Shown here in pieces: positions 22,159 through 34,114 of a DNA stretch of 64,000 nucleotides. This stretch comes from Oscheius dolichura (taxonomy: Eukaryota; Nematoda; Chromadorea; Rhabditida; Rhabditidae), in the NCBI GenBank assembly GCA_932521035.1, contig OW051494.1, positions 4,760,001 through 4,824,000 on the forward strand. The letters are read 5' to 3'. How positions within the stretch are numbered: the stretch's first letter is position 1; each line of letters begins with the position of its first letter. The translations under genes and the position numbers were made by a program. A model generated the notes under the pieces. That model ran no database searches. It saw only the letters and a list, made by a program, of their open reading frames with translations, and was not told where the DNA came from.

Positions 22159-25100
22159 ATGCCAAAGGCGGCCAAGACGAAGGCGAATGGAAAGACCCCC
22201 CAGAACACGGCGACGACGAAGACAGAAGAGGTGGCCGGCCCCTCGGGACACCCCTGGTGGTGGGTGGCGACTGCTCTGCTGATAGGTAGGAGATCTCTCT
22301 TTATTTACATACACCGGTAACGAGAGCATTGTCACAGACGCGCCTCTTTCCTAATTAAACTCGTATTTTCCACGGATTGGGTTGTAGCAACCTGCGAACG
22401 ACTCGTTCATACGTCGGAAAAATTGACGGATTTCCTGAAACTGCTCGGTCAGCGGGGGGCAAGGGGGCAGCCGAACCTCTTGCTCGTAGAGGGGGAGGGC
22501 CTCGATGGACGCCCGGTAGTAGTCTTTGAGCGAGTGGATGAGATCATTTTCTCGGAGACGCTCCAGAGATCTGAAAGGCGAAGGGAACGAGACTGATCGA
22601 AGGAGACTCACTGCTTCTCCACATCTGTCGCCGTCTCCAGAATGTCTTTTAGAGCCGCCGGCGGCTCGTTCTCCTTCCCCCAGTTGAGCAGCTCCACTCG
22701 AGACGACTCGGGGAAGTTGGTCAACTGGAACGGGTCTCTTTCCCCCTAACACGGACAACCCTGACCTCTTCGGTGACGATATTCGTAATGACCTCCGAGT
22801 CGTCGTCCTCGACGGCCCTCTCCAGCTCGACCCTCGTCTCCAGGGGCAGCTTCTCCACCAAAACGCGCACACAACGGGGCGAGTCGGCATTACAGAGGAC
22901 GGTGTTATCTGGAATGACTGGCTGGCAACGGCCTCGTCATCCTCCCACCTTTGACCGGCTGCCCCATGAGCCACGACTTGATCACTGCCCACAGTTTGGA
23001 CCACATTGTCATCCTTTCGTTCTCGGTGTGTGTTCTACACAATATAGTTCAAAAAGAAAGAGAAAACACCCACCTCTCCGCAAAATATTCCAAGACGGCC
23101 AATTGGTCAATTGGAGGCATTATAGGGTTCAGCTGGCTGTTCCATAAACCACGAATGGCGCCGTAGATCGAGGCATTCTACACTTATTTTTTGGATTGAA
23201 GAAGAGGGAAACTAACGTGGTATGCCTCTATGAGGTCTATGTATTTCTTAGAGCTGCTCTCCACAATGCTTGTTAAGTCTGTGCTGTTCGCTTCCAATTG
23301 CTCTATGACCAGCCCGTTGTCGTTGGTCTGAAACTCCTGTTACCCCAATTGTTTTCCTTTTGTTAGAAGGAGTGACCCACCTTCTGCTTCTCCGAGATCA
23401 TCCTCTTCAGCTCGGCGTAATTCCTCTGGTGCAGGTATTTGAGCAGACTCTCAGTCTCGTTCTCCGGCATACTGATCAGCATCACCATCAGGGGGTAGTA
23501 CGTGTCGAAAAGCTTGTACTCGGCCATCTCCTCCGTACAGTTGCCCGCCAGGGTCTCATTCCTCATCTCGAAGGCCAAGTCCTGGGAAAAGGAGGCAGCA
23601 AAGAGAAGAGGAAAGAGGACACGGAGAGCCATCTGGAAGGAAGAGAGTGAGTGGGCAGGAGGATGAGAAGCCTTGTGATAGGCAGCCTCGTGATTCAGAG
23701 CCGGCTGAGACGAGGAGAGCAAAAAGGTTTGAATCAGGGGAAAAGTAATGCCCTATTGACCTCCTCGCCTACACAATTGAAGGCTCGAGCAATTATCTAG
23801 CTCGGCTACCTGTTTTCCGGGGCTTCGTCTCGAAAGTCGCACTTTCGAGGTGGAATACCCAGGGGAGGCGGAGGGCACAGACAGGCGGGGTGTGATTATA
23901 GTTTATGCAGAAGAGGCGAGGATATAATTGGGAAAAGGTCGAAAATGATCTCGTGATGATAGTGCGTGTGATTAACCCAGTTCGCAAGAAAGCCGCGGGC
24001 CGACGACAACAACAGACAGGGGAGGATGCCATCGACAGGGAGGACGTGTACAGTTCGAAGTTATTCGGGAGGAGAGCAATTGACAAGCAATGGGGATCAT
24101 GGGATGAATCACGGAACAAGTTTGCCACCGGAGGGAGAACAAGTCCATTGGAAAGTAGTCGCATTTGGGGGAGACCCCGGCAGGAGGATGGCATGACCCC
24201 GACTGACACTACTACACAGAGAGACTTCTTGGGGACTACCCTCCCTAATCCTACCCCAAGGTCAGACTCCTCATTGTGAATTGAAAAGCCACGGGAAAAG
24301 AGTAGAGATAATCCCGGAGGATGCCGTTCTCTGCCGGTTCCGCTTCTCCCCTCCAGCATATTGTGGAGTGGCGGACCGGAAGACACACAAATAATCGAGA
24401 GACACGCACGTGTTCGGAAGGGAACTGTTCTGGAAAGGGAGGAGGCAAGTGCTTAGAGTAAACACGAAATGAGAACGCGAGGGTTACTACGCGGCGACGA
24501 GTTCCAGTTGACTGGGGGAGGACGTCTGGTAACTCATGCAAATTTGGGCAGGGGGGGGAGGTGTTTTCCCCGTGAATGGCAAGGCGGAATAGGCGAATTC
24601 GGTGCGGGGACCGGTCAGTCCCGACCCGCCAACAATTGGGGGGAAGGCGAGAAAATTGCCATTTGATTGACTATGCAAGATGACCCGTTTTCAGCTGCCG
24701 GACTTTCGCATCTCCACAATTCTCACCTCCACAGGCTGTTCGAGAATGACCGACACTTCAGCCACCTGGCCGACTTCGAGCGGGAGATGGCCTTCAGGAC
24801 GGAGATGGTGAGGAGGGGGATAGGGGGAAGAGAGGGTAATGACCCCCGGAAAAAGAGGACAGAGGTTCGAGAATGATTTGTGGCCTCTTCTTCGAACTGG
24901 CTGCAGCCCTATTACCGTCGCCCAAAGGGGCCTTCCTTCCCCGGCCAAAACATCGAAAAACACGGGATAATCTTCCTGGTCATCAGTCATCCGGACTGTT
25001 TTTCGTCGCCCAGCTTGTTCCCAGCCGGCGTTGCACAATCCGTCCATTGACTGACAGAACAGGAACTCTTTCAGGGCCTCTACTTCTCCTATTACAAGAC

Positions 25101-27307
25101 CATCATCAATGCGGACTCCTTCTCCACCGGGTTGGCCGAGATCGTCCACGACGACGTGACGGAGTATGGCCACACCATCAACACCCTCAAGAGGTTCAAC
25201 CTCTACCCAGAGGTATTCCCATCTCCGGCAATCCTCCCTATGTCCAGGTCTTCGTGGCGGCCCTCTATAGGAACTTCAAACATCTGGAGAAGATGTTTGG
25301 CTGGAAGACACAGACCTGCTACCAGATAAACCGGGGGAACGGCGTAGCCCCCGTCGAGAGCTGTGAAGGCGCCGGCAACTCTCACTACTTCTATATCAAC
25401 TACGCCTTCCTCGTGGCGTGTACCGTCGTGGGAATTGTTTTCCTGTTGGGAGTCCTTCTCAGGTACTCGCCCATGTAATTATGATGAAAGACGATTCAGC
25501 GACTCTTTGCTCGGTGGGGTCGTGGCTGCCGGCTCGTTCTTTTTCAACCACGGGGAAGCCACTCGTGCGCAGTGGACGCCCCCTCTGAGAGAAACCTTTG
25601 GCTTCCCTCTCATCCTAGCACAGATCCTCGTAGTCAGCTACATCTTGAAGTGAATTATTGTTGGTATTAACATAGAGGAATATTTAGAGCTCACAAGACG
25701 GGGATCAAATGGTCGCTGTTGATGGCCGTCTTTGGTGTGAAGGCCATGTTGAGTTGGCAGTTCTCGCAGCTGGCCTTCTTCACCCAAGTCGGCTCTCTCT
25801 TCGTCATCTACACCTTTGACTACATCACCTTCCAGACGATGCTCACCCTCGCCGCTGGCCACTTGGAAAGTTTTCTCCCTGTGTCCCCTTCACAGGGTCC
25901 GTTTCAGTTCGCCTTCATAGCTTCGTTCGTCCTCCTCTTCGGCAATGAAATGCTCCTGGCCGCCATGTATTTCCCCAGCATCCTGGCCATTCTCGTGAGT
26001 CTCCCTGTTGTCCCACTCCATCTCTTCCAGTTGATCCTCTTCCTCGAGCCTGGGTTGAATAGAATATCCTTCCGCCCTGTGTACATCGTCCTCAACGCCG
26101 TCATCTTCCTTGCGGCCACAATCGGCTTCAAAGTTGCCATAGCCAAAGGATTCCGTATTGAGGACGACGTGTGTTTCCCCCCAAAAAATATCGACTCCGC
26201 TCTCTTCAGGCCCACATAATCGATATCCTCCGATCCAAATTCACCGACTTTGCCAACTTCCACACCCGTCTCTACACTTGCTCAGCAGAGTTCGACTTCC
26301 TCAAATATGAAGTTGTCCAGAAGCTCACGGCGACTCTGCTCATTCCGGCTGCCCTCCTCGGGGTGCTTCTCTTCATCTGCTATTTCATACGGACAGAGCT
26401 GTCCCATGTCCTCTGGAGAAGCCAGATCAAGGGAAGAGAACACACCGACGTAGGTTCATCGTTCCACCGACCCATCAAATGAAGTTTAGGTCTTCTACAA
26501 CGTTGTCCAGTGCTTCTGCTACACGGTCATGGCCTGTCTCATCATGCGGCTCAAACTCTTCATGACTCCTCATCTTTGTGTCATCGCGGCTCTAGTTGCC
26601 AGTGCACCGGTACGCATCCTCTCCTTTCTGAATAGTCTGTTCCAGTTGATCAGCAAGGTTGGAATCAGGCTTGACACGAAGATCCATGTTGGCCTGGTCC
26701 TGGTAATTGTAGCCATCATGGCAAACGAGGGAAAGTCGAATCTGGAGAAGCAGTGGGCCATCCGAGGAGAGTACAGTAACCCGGAGCAGGAGCACCTCTT
26801 CAACTGGATCATCCACAGCACCCCCAAGAGTAACCTTTCCCCCCTTCCGGCCACCAACCCTTTTAGAAGCCGTTTTTGCTGGAACGATGCCAGTTATGGC
26901 GAATGTAAAGCTGTCCACGGAACGGCCGATCGTGAACCATCCTCATTACGAGGATGTCGGCATTAGGGAGAGGACCTTGAAGGTCTACTCGATGTTCAGC
27001 CGGAAGCCGGTCAAAGAAGTACACAAGACACTCAAACAGATGGGAGTACAGTACTTCGTCTTCCAGCTGTTCAACTGCGCTCCCGAGCCGAACAGGTCAG
27101 TGGCCGGCGGGAGGAGTCGAGAGCAACTTCTTTAGGCCGTATTGTGCTTATCGAGGGATGTGGGACGAGCAGGACCCGAAGAATGCCCAGCGGCCGTCCC
27201 TCTGCGATCTCTACCACCAGTCCATTTTCCAGGGCAAACCCCAACTCATCGAGCCTTTCAAAGTCGTCTACAACCCCCGCAACAACTATATCGTCCTCAA
27301 AGTGTGA
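22159..27307 (+). CDS. dpy-19: DPY-19 family C-mannosyltransferase
   Basis: Exon 1 (22159-22285) encodes a Lys-rich cytosolic start and the beginning of the first membrane helix ([12 protein letters not shown]). A 2,409-nt intron separates it from exon 2 (from 24695), which continues in phase with [20 protein letters not shown]. Later exons give the family hallmarks [42 protein letters not shown] and many membrane helices, ending in a soluble luminal tail and TGA at 27305-27307. DPY-19 proteins use dolichol-phosphate-mannose to attach mannose to Trp in WxxW motifs of TSP1 repeats in the ER lumen; in C. elegans this affects neuroblast migration. The first intron holds a complete minus-strand gene (22351-23632) plus about 1 kb with no feature I can support. 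The 36-nt intron at 25995-26030 is in frame and free of stops. Confidence 0.93.
22351..23632 (-). CDS. Secreted helical protein of unknown family, nested in dpy-19 intron 1
   Basis: The minus-strand ATG at 23632 starts with a signal peptide ([17 protein letters not shown]). About seven exons follow, separated by roughly 40-nt introns (for example the exon starting [18 protein letters not shown], and the one starting [18 protein letters not shown]). It ends [19 protein letters not shown] with TAG at 22351-22353. The mature protein is rich in Leu, Glu and Lys, looks mostly alpha-helical, has several NxT/S glycosylation sites and few cysteines. I do not recognise the family; several nematode secreted helical families look broadly similar. 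The whole gene lies within the first intron of dpy-19 on the opposite strand, so the two primary transcripts are antisense to each other. It ends 65 bases from the dpy-19 exon 1 donor. Confidence 0.65.
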
Positions 27308-27365
27308 TTTCGAAGAGAGCTTTTCCAAATCTTTATGGGTATCTCCGGTCATAAATATGTTTATT

Positions 27366-28909
27366 TTACATGTCTCTGAGCACGTTCAGCTCGGCCAGTT
27401 TCATCAGCACCTTTCCGAAGTAGGCCCTCCCCCGGGTCGGGTTCGAGTTAGCACTCTCCTGGAGAGCTGAGGTGTATGCCTCTTGGGTCGCTTGGATGTC
27501 TGCCACATTTGTCAGTCCGTCTCTCTCTGAAACTCTTCAGTTTTTCATATCCAATCTCCAGAATACCAGAGAAAGTGACAATACCCATAAGGAGACACGT
27601 CTCTTTTATGTCTGGCTTCAACCGGGAGAAGCCTCGACAGAAATCGAAGACGGCATTGCATCGGGCATGCGGATTGACGAGGGCATACTGGTCACGGGTA
27701 AATCTGGAATACGAGAGAGATATCAATTGGGTTGTGGAAGTACCGGAAAGGTTGGCACTCACTGCCGAAGACGATTGCATCGGTGGCCAGGTCGAATCGA
27801 AGGGCAGACCGAAGGAGGATCAGATCCACCTTGGCTCCCTGAACGGGTGTCTCTGTCAAATAGACAGCCTACCCGTTGGATTACCCTTCGATCCGCTTCG
27901 GTCAACAGAGAATAGCCGGGCAGTCTCTTTATGAAATTGTGGATCAGCTGGGCCTCAAGGATGACCAACTCGGCAAAGAGCTTGCGGACAGAGTCAGGAG
28001 AACTGTTGCTGGAGGTCTGAACTCTTTTTACTACGAGGGCAGGTGGAGACTGGTACCGAGAGGGAGAGGAGGATCTCCTCCGAAGGGGTCTCTGTATTCT
28101 GGAACAGTTTCACCACGCGGCTCGTCAGAAGAGCCACCTCGGGGCTCACCTCTTGTACTTTCTGGAACCATTCCTCCGGATGTCCCGCTCCCTCACCTGG
28201 CTTCCCTCGCCCTGGTTGTCTCTCCTATCACTTGACGAGTATTTCCTCTTCTGCTTGGCTTCCCTTTTCATCCGACATTGCTCTTCCGGGACCACCACTG
28301 AATATTTCTCGTTACAACCAGAGGCGCTCTTACAATCTGCTCTCATCCCATTTCTCAGGCATTTCTGTAGCCTACAGTACTGGCATTTCCTCCTCATGTA
28401 CATATCGACGGTACAGTTCTCGGAGGACTGGCACCTGTAGAGGTTGTCTTTGTGGATGGAGCGACGGAAAAATCCTTTGCATCCCTCGCAAGTCAAGGCA
28501 TTATAATGATAGCCGCTGGCTTTGTCCCCACAGACCAAGCATTCCTCCTCCGGAGAGACTACGCCTCGGGGACGAGACCGTTTGGGTGGCGGCTGAAAAA
28601 AGAAAGGGGTTTCATTTGGTTGGCCGTCGTCCAGCGCCGGACAATCGGCCTTGGCCAGCAGCGAAAGTGGCGGGAGACGAATTCACGTGACTGATATATG
28701 TTACATTTTTAAAATTATTAAAAAATGAAAAAGAAACATACAGGAGCATCCCCCGACTCGGAAGAGGTCTGGGAGGAGTGGGCTGAAAGAAGGAAGTGAT
28801 AGGGGAAGGAGGTGGACCTACGCCTGGGGGGACCGTGGGTGACGACCTTCGGAGGAGAGGAAGGATCGGACAAGCTGTAGTAAACGATGGTGGCCGTCGT
28901 AGGCCTCAT
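27366..28909 (-). CDS. EcR: Ecdysone-receptor-like nuclear receptor (NR1H), short C-terminus
   Basis: The minus-strand ATG at 28909 starts a short N-terminal region ([14 protein letters not shown]). The DNA-binding domain exon has [16 protein letters not shown] and P-box CEGCKGFF, then [14 protein letters not shown]. The T-box [11 protein letters not shown] is diagnostic of EcR. The ligand-binding domain follows: [47 protein letters not shown] and [13 protein letters not shown] match EcR helices 3-10. The protein stops after [16 protein letters not shown], where other EcRs continue about 25-30 residues through helix 12. An AATAAA signal lies immediately after TAA, so the shortening looks genuine. 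EcR with RXR/USP mediates ecdysteroid control of moulting in arthropods; filarial nematodes keep it and Caenorhabditis lost it. The exon between the N-terminus and the DNA-binding domain is less certain. It ends 59 bases from the convergent dpy-19 stop. Confidence 0.88.
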
Positions 28910-29375
28910 CCCGGGAGAAGGCAACAACAAATTTCAGGTGACTGGTAAAAGGCACGCCTTTGTATGTTGGCCTTGAGCAGCAGCGCAGCCAGGCACCGGT
29001 CTCAAAAACTATCCATCTCGATTATATGCCAATTGATATTAGGGGAGAAGTATCGATTTTGCTGGGAGGCGAAGGGGAGCAGAGAAGATACAGTGATGAA
29101 CCGTCGGGCTATATGAGGATCAGAGAACAAAAACAAACAAAACCAATCAATTATTTTCTAGGAGAGCATTTCCTTGTTCATATGGGAGCGTATCCCCTCT
29201 CTCGTCAACTATCGGTACATCGCAAAATGCTGGGAAATACAGTACTGCTTCGAGCCCTATCCCCCTCGGCCAGAGGAACGATAGCTTGCCATTTATTGCA
29301 GTCAAAAATATCAAAATTTGGCGGTCTAGCACCGGCGTAGAGATCATAATGAATAACCGTGGTTCCCCTGTCCTG
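28910..29375. other. Intergenic region
   Basis: This stretch lies upstream of the EcR start and downstream of the TauE/SafE-like stop, both minus strand, so it can hold the EcR promoter and the transporter 3' UTR. Additional 5' non-coding EcR exons could be here. I see no coding gene. Confidence 0.4.
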
Positions 29376-30895
29376 TCACTCCTCGAGGTGTCCTTCCTGC
29401 CTCGCCTTGGCTTGTCTCCTCTCGATCCTCTCCAGCATCATCTTCCCACATTTGGAGACGATGGAGAAGAAGACAAATCCGCCGAAGATGATACAGCCAC
29501 CTATGGCGACCAACTCCCAGCTGGGCTTGTTCACCAGGAAACCGATGAGGGACACCAGCTCGAGGACGTAGACAAAGAAGGCCACCACCTGGACATCTGC
29601 TTATGTGGGAGGAGAGGAAGAGGGCCAACCTGTCTATGTAAATGCGAACCAACGAAGGATCCGACGGGTCCGGCGATCGAGGACACGGGCACGGAGATGG
29701 CAAAGGAACGCCATGCCAACTTGTCTATGTCGCCGTTCATCACGGCCCGGTAGAAGAAGCCGATCGAGGCGTTGATACCTGGAATGAGGGGGGTTATCCC
29801 TCCCGCACTCTAAGACCGACCCTTGAGGATGACGGTGGTCGGGGTGGCCGTCTTTTCGGTGAGCCGGAAGAGCAGAGTGATCATTGAGAAGATGGCGATG
29901 TCGATGCCAGAGCCGGCCAGGGAGTCGAAGAGGCCGCCGACGAAGCCCGTGAGGACGAGGATGACCGCCTTCCACCAGTTGAACTCGGGGATCTCCTTGA
30001 AGGTCGGCCGCTTCTTTTGGAAGTTCAATATCATTAGGGCAATGGCAAAGGATGTCCAGATGGAGACGAAGATCATCTTCTTCTGCATGCCCGTGAAGTG
30101 CGGGTCGACAAATTGGACGCCGATGATGAAGCCCGGGATGCAACCAAGGGTGCCAAGGATGACGGCCCGGTACTCGAACTTGACTTTCATAAAGAGGACA
30201 CACGTGAGGGCGGAGGTCATTCCTAAAAGGGAAAAATGAGACAAATTGGGGAAACGAACCGATAGATTGAATCATTATGGAGAAATCCCTCGCTACGTCG
30301 GGGTCGATGTGAAGGGCCAGGGTCATCACGGGGAAGGCGACGGCACCGGATCCTGTTAACAAAAGAAGTCAGACGAGGGAGCATAGGGAAATGGGAGACA
30401 AGGCCTCACGGATAGAATAGATAGACGAACCTTCGGATGTGATTCCGCCGACGAAAGACCCCAGAACCATTGTAAGTGGCATTGGCCAGTATTCAGGATA
30501 CCACTTGAAGAAATTATGACGGATGGCGGCGGCCCACCAGAATATCTAAAGCCGCCTTGTCAAAATATAAAAGAAGCAAGTGTACGAGCAAAAGGAGGAA
30601 GAACTCACGTGAATCAGGATGAGAGGGATGAATACAGCTATGAATTTTCTGTATTTGATGAAGATGAGGTCGTGGATCGAGGGATTCGGTGGCAGGTTGG
30701 CCAGGTTCATGGCCGCCTCGTCGTCCAGGTGTTGTCCTAGAATTTGCTTATTCATACAAGGAAAAGGAGTGCCGTGCCTTCGAGAAAATATTTCCGAAGC
30801 CATCTCTTGACCCTCTGCCCCCGGGTCAGAGGCTGCTCCACGGTGTACGGTGTCTTTTCCTCGACTCGGAGATCGCTCGGCTGGATTGTGTCCAT
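29376..30895 (-). CDS. TauE/SafE family membrane transporter
   Basis: The minus-strand ATG at 30895 begins MDTIQPSDLRVEEKTP, followed by a basic amphipathic stretch and a first hydrophobic helix. Later exons encode repeated membrane helices: WPMPLTMVLGSFVGGITSE, GSGAVAFPVMTLAL, AVILVLTGFVGGLFDSLAG, SGIDIAIFSMITLLFRLTEK with TATPTTVILKGINASIGFF, and a last helical exon from VVAFFVYVLELVSLIGF ending RQEGHLEE with TGA at 29376-29378. Two halves with GSG(A/I)-type loops are the mark of the TauE/SafE family (sulfite or other organosulfur anion export in bacteria). Animal members are poorly characterised, so the substrate is unknown. Introns are short. The junction after exon 1 seems to need a GC donor (GAAG then GCACGG near 30780), which is weaker evidence than the rest of the model. 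Confidence 0.8.
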
Positions 30896-32139
30896 CCCGT
30901 CGTTCGGTCGAAAGAACTGAACCTGCCCTCTAGGTATGCAATAAGTAACCAACCTAGTCGTGGAGTCTACAAAATGAACAGAGTGTTCGAGCCGACGGTG
31001 GCCGTCTAGTCTTTTATACGCGATCTCTGTTCCCGGTCGAGGAAAGTCCCGGCTCCGCCTCTCAAGACGTACTTTCCATCAGAGAAAATAGGTGGGGTTC
31101 GGGTTTACATTTTCGGTGGATGATGATATCATTGTTCATTTTGCTACCCAGAATCAGCTCGATCTCAATTTGACGGAGTAGACGTCGGGTCAATAGGGAG
31201 ACTGAACAGCTTGAAATGGATTGTCTTCTCTGTTTCTCCATTTAGTTCTTGCTGTCCTGGAATGACCATGGCCGTGTGAAATTTATTTTATGGTGGTAAA
31301 GGGAGGTCTGCTTCTAATTCAGACAATTTGTTGCCAGAAAGGGGCTCGTTCATAAAATATATATATATACGGTCTAGGGTGGCTCTTCCGACAAGGCTCA
31401 TCGACCAGTCCCCTCCCTCTATTCCGAGCCATTCACCCGTCTGTTGAATCTGGAGCCTCTTCCTGGAGGAGGCATCTCCAGAAAAGATTCTTGTAGGATT
31501 CTCCCCATCCTAGTCACCAGAGACGAGGTTTGCACAGATCAATTATCCAAGCTCTGCCATTTAGAATCTTTTAGAAGTGTCGAATTACTCATGCATCGGC
31601 CGGGAGTTGACAGGTGGGAAGAGACTGGAGATGCCGATATGTGTGCCTTCTTTGATCGGAGGTAATCCCCGGCTGTTTTACCAAGCGATCGGACTGTTTC
31701 TCGTCTCACTTTCTGTGAACTTTAAACAAAAGACACCGGTCGACCATTGATCGATCAGGGGAATTCTCGAGAAGCGACGAACTGATAACTTTTTGGAGTT
31801 CACCGTATCGTTGGCCGCGTGGTGTAATCCGGTGGATCGAGACCAATTGAGGAATTGAGCCGGCCCTGTCACCTGCGCCGGTTGCAACACGACTCTCCTC
31901 GTTTACATTCTGTCCCTTTCACCCGGTATTTTCCTCTCAAAGAAGGGACTTTTATCTTCAGCCACTCTACCAGTAGGAGTGGACAAGCATTGTCAGAGAC
32001 TGGGTGGGTCACCTGGGGCTGGACAGTGTCCAATTTCTTCTCCTTATTTCTCCAACCAAACGAGTTTCCCGTCACATGGCGTCTCTTCTCGCCTGTTTAT
32101 CTCTCTGCCACCCGTACCCTTATTCGTTTCTTTCAGATT
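30896..32139. other. Intergenic region between divergent genes
   Basis: This is the shared 5' region of the transporter (-) and the four-pass membrane protein (+). It contains a TA-rich run near 31352-31370 and no coding exon that I can support. A TTTCTTTCAG acceptor (32127-32136) precedes the next ATG by three bases and is a likely trans-splice site. Confidence 0.45.
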
Positions 32140-32985
32140 ATGAACCACCACCTCCTATTCTACAGGACAGGAGCCCGGCTCCGCGAGTACCGGAAGCATC
32201 TCCAGGTCAGTCTCCTCCTCCCGAAAAAGAAAGATATCCAGACGAGAAGAGCGTATTGTCTCCTGGCCACGGTGACCTACACGAACACGCTTCTCTTCGC
32301 CTGGATGATGTTCCGCCAGTACGAGCTCCTCGTGGACATTCTCTTCTGCATCTCGTCCGTCCTCATCGGCGTCTCCGTCACCGGCCTCTACCTATCCACC
32401 CCTCTTATTATGCTGCCCGACGTCGCCTTCAAAGTGAGCTTCCTTATTTTTTTAACTTATGGGATATTTCAGGTAATCCTGGCGACGTTTGCCTTTTTCA
32501 ATGCTGTCAAGGAGGCGGACGAGGGGAACGAGAGCAGCGGGATCCGGCTGGCCCTAGTTATGCTTGGATACGCCCTGCAGTTCTACGAGGTTGGGCAGGT
32601 TTGGGGTCATAGGAACCAGACTGTTCCAGAACTACTTCCTGTTCAATGCCATCATCCACCTCTACCTGGCGAAAGAAGTCGCCCGGCCGCCACCCGAGTA
32701 CAATTGCTTCGCCATCACTGCTCCTAAAAGTAAGCTCTTTCATCTTCTTTTTTTCCATTTAGCATAGACTCCGAAGAGAAAGAAGAAGGGCATACCGAAG
32801 AGGAGATCGCTCTGGACCACTCCACGACCCCTCCGCCGAGCTACGCCCTGGCCCTGGCTAGAATGGCCCGTCAAATCCCCCCATCTCCGGGTGAGGGATC
32901 CAGCTCCCAGCCGCCGGCAGTCTCCGATGGCCGACACGAACAGCGTCGACTCGAATTTATAGTCAACTCCATGGGTTTTCCCTAG
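32140..32985 (+). CDS. Four-pass membrane protein with PPSY-containing tail
   Basis: ATG 32140 starts MNHHLLFYRTGARLREYRKH. About five exons with 36-40-nt introns encode four hydrophobic segments (YCLLATVTYTNTLLFAWMMF, LVDILFCISSVLIGVSVTGL, a third around VILATFAFFNAV, and a fourth around LALVMLGYALQFYENYFLF). A cytoplasmic-looking acidic tail contains TPPPSYALALA and ends VNSMGFP, with TAG at 32983-32985. The layout (four helices plus a PPxY-type motif) resembles lysosomal LAPTM or MARVEL-like proteins, in which PPxY recruits Nedd4-type ligases. Sequence similarity is not strong enough to assign a family. Confidence 0.6.
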
Positions 32986-34114
32986 TCTCTCTGGTCTGCC
33001 AACCGCTTTCTGATCTCCGGGTGCAACTCTTTCCTGTCCAATTTGTACCTGAGCAAATAAAAGTTCAACGTTCAACGACAACTCCGAATGTAATCCGACG
33101 AATAAACAGAGAAGTTGGCATATGGTCTACCAACGACTAACCCATTTCTGTTGCCGTTTCCAGATCACATTTGACAAATATTTTGAAGAAAAAGAGGGAT
33201 TCCCGCTAGAAATAGGGACACACAACAGAGGTGTGAACATATATTTCGGGGAACTACTTGACAGCTGGGAGGATGGGTTGTGGACGTTCACTATATCTCA
33301 TAGTTAGGAGGCAATGCCGTTACAGTTTCGAATAACTCTTTTCCCAGGGAACGGAGAGCACAAGCTGATCTATGATCTACCAAATTGGCTTCTACTTCTC
33401 CACCCCTCTCCTTCAAACATTTCGAACACTGTTCAACTTCTGACTGTTTGGTCTCTCGACAGTCCGCGCGGATTTGAGCTTCTCCACAAAAATACTGAAT
33501 CCCGGGCTCCTCACACATCCAAGAGAAACGCGCTTCTCTTGTTGTTACACCGACGTCCTCGAGCCGGTGGGGCTCCTTCGGAGAGGCCCGTGCCGTCGAC
33601 GCGCTGTGTCCATAATTTTCTTTGCTACCCGTTGCCACCTGCATCCACCACCCCCTGCTGCTAAAAGGGCCTTCGCCGCCGTGGCTCCGATAGTTGTCCC
33701 CGCTCCTCTTCCCACTCTTACACATGAGAGGAAGAGGAGGAGGAGGAGTGCGGGCCGATTCAAAGATGGAAAATGACGACAATCAGACTTTCCAAAAAAT
33801 GGGCTACTTAGTTGGCATCGGAGACTCGGCTGTCATCAGTGACCACCCGCGATTCTAAATGACCGTCATCAAAGCTCTCACAGCAGAACAGACATGGATA
33901 ATTTCTAAAAGACAGGGAATGTGTGCTATTCACTTCTTTATTTGCATTTGAAAGAACAAAATGTACAATCTGTTCGGAAATGGAACTTGTCCCCCCGGGG
34001 GGAGGGTCGGATTTACCGGTATTGATGCAGTTATTGTGGCAGAGGACGCGGGAGGGAGGTCATGATGGGGGACTACCCCAGTTGGTGAACAAGGAAGAGG
34101 GAGGGGCTGGGGGG
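32986..34114. other. Intergenic region downstream of convergent genes
   Basis: This stretch contains the 3' ends of the four-pass gene (+) and the Hox gene (-), including the distal Hox AATAAA at 33937-33942. A 163-codon minus-strand open frame (33291-33782) has no ATG or domain and is not called. Confidence 0.45.
33937..33942 (-). terminator. Poly(A) signal of the distal Hox last exon
   Basis: Minus-strand AATAAA lies about 170 bases after the stop of the exon ending MKEEL. Confidence 0.6.

Noticed and set aside
25866-25899. A short intron in dpy-19 ([14 protein letters not shown] region)
   Set aside because: No GT donor gives a correct phase; the stretch is read as coding, although it may be an insertion relative to other DPY-19 proteins.
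33291-33782. Minus-strand open frame of 163 codons
   Set aside because: No ATG start and no domain; a Cys-containing piece looked peptide-like, but no signal peptide or splice support was found.
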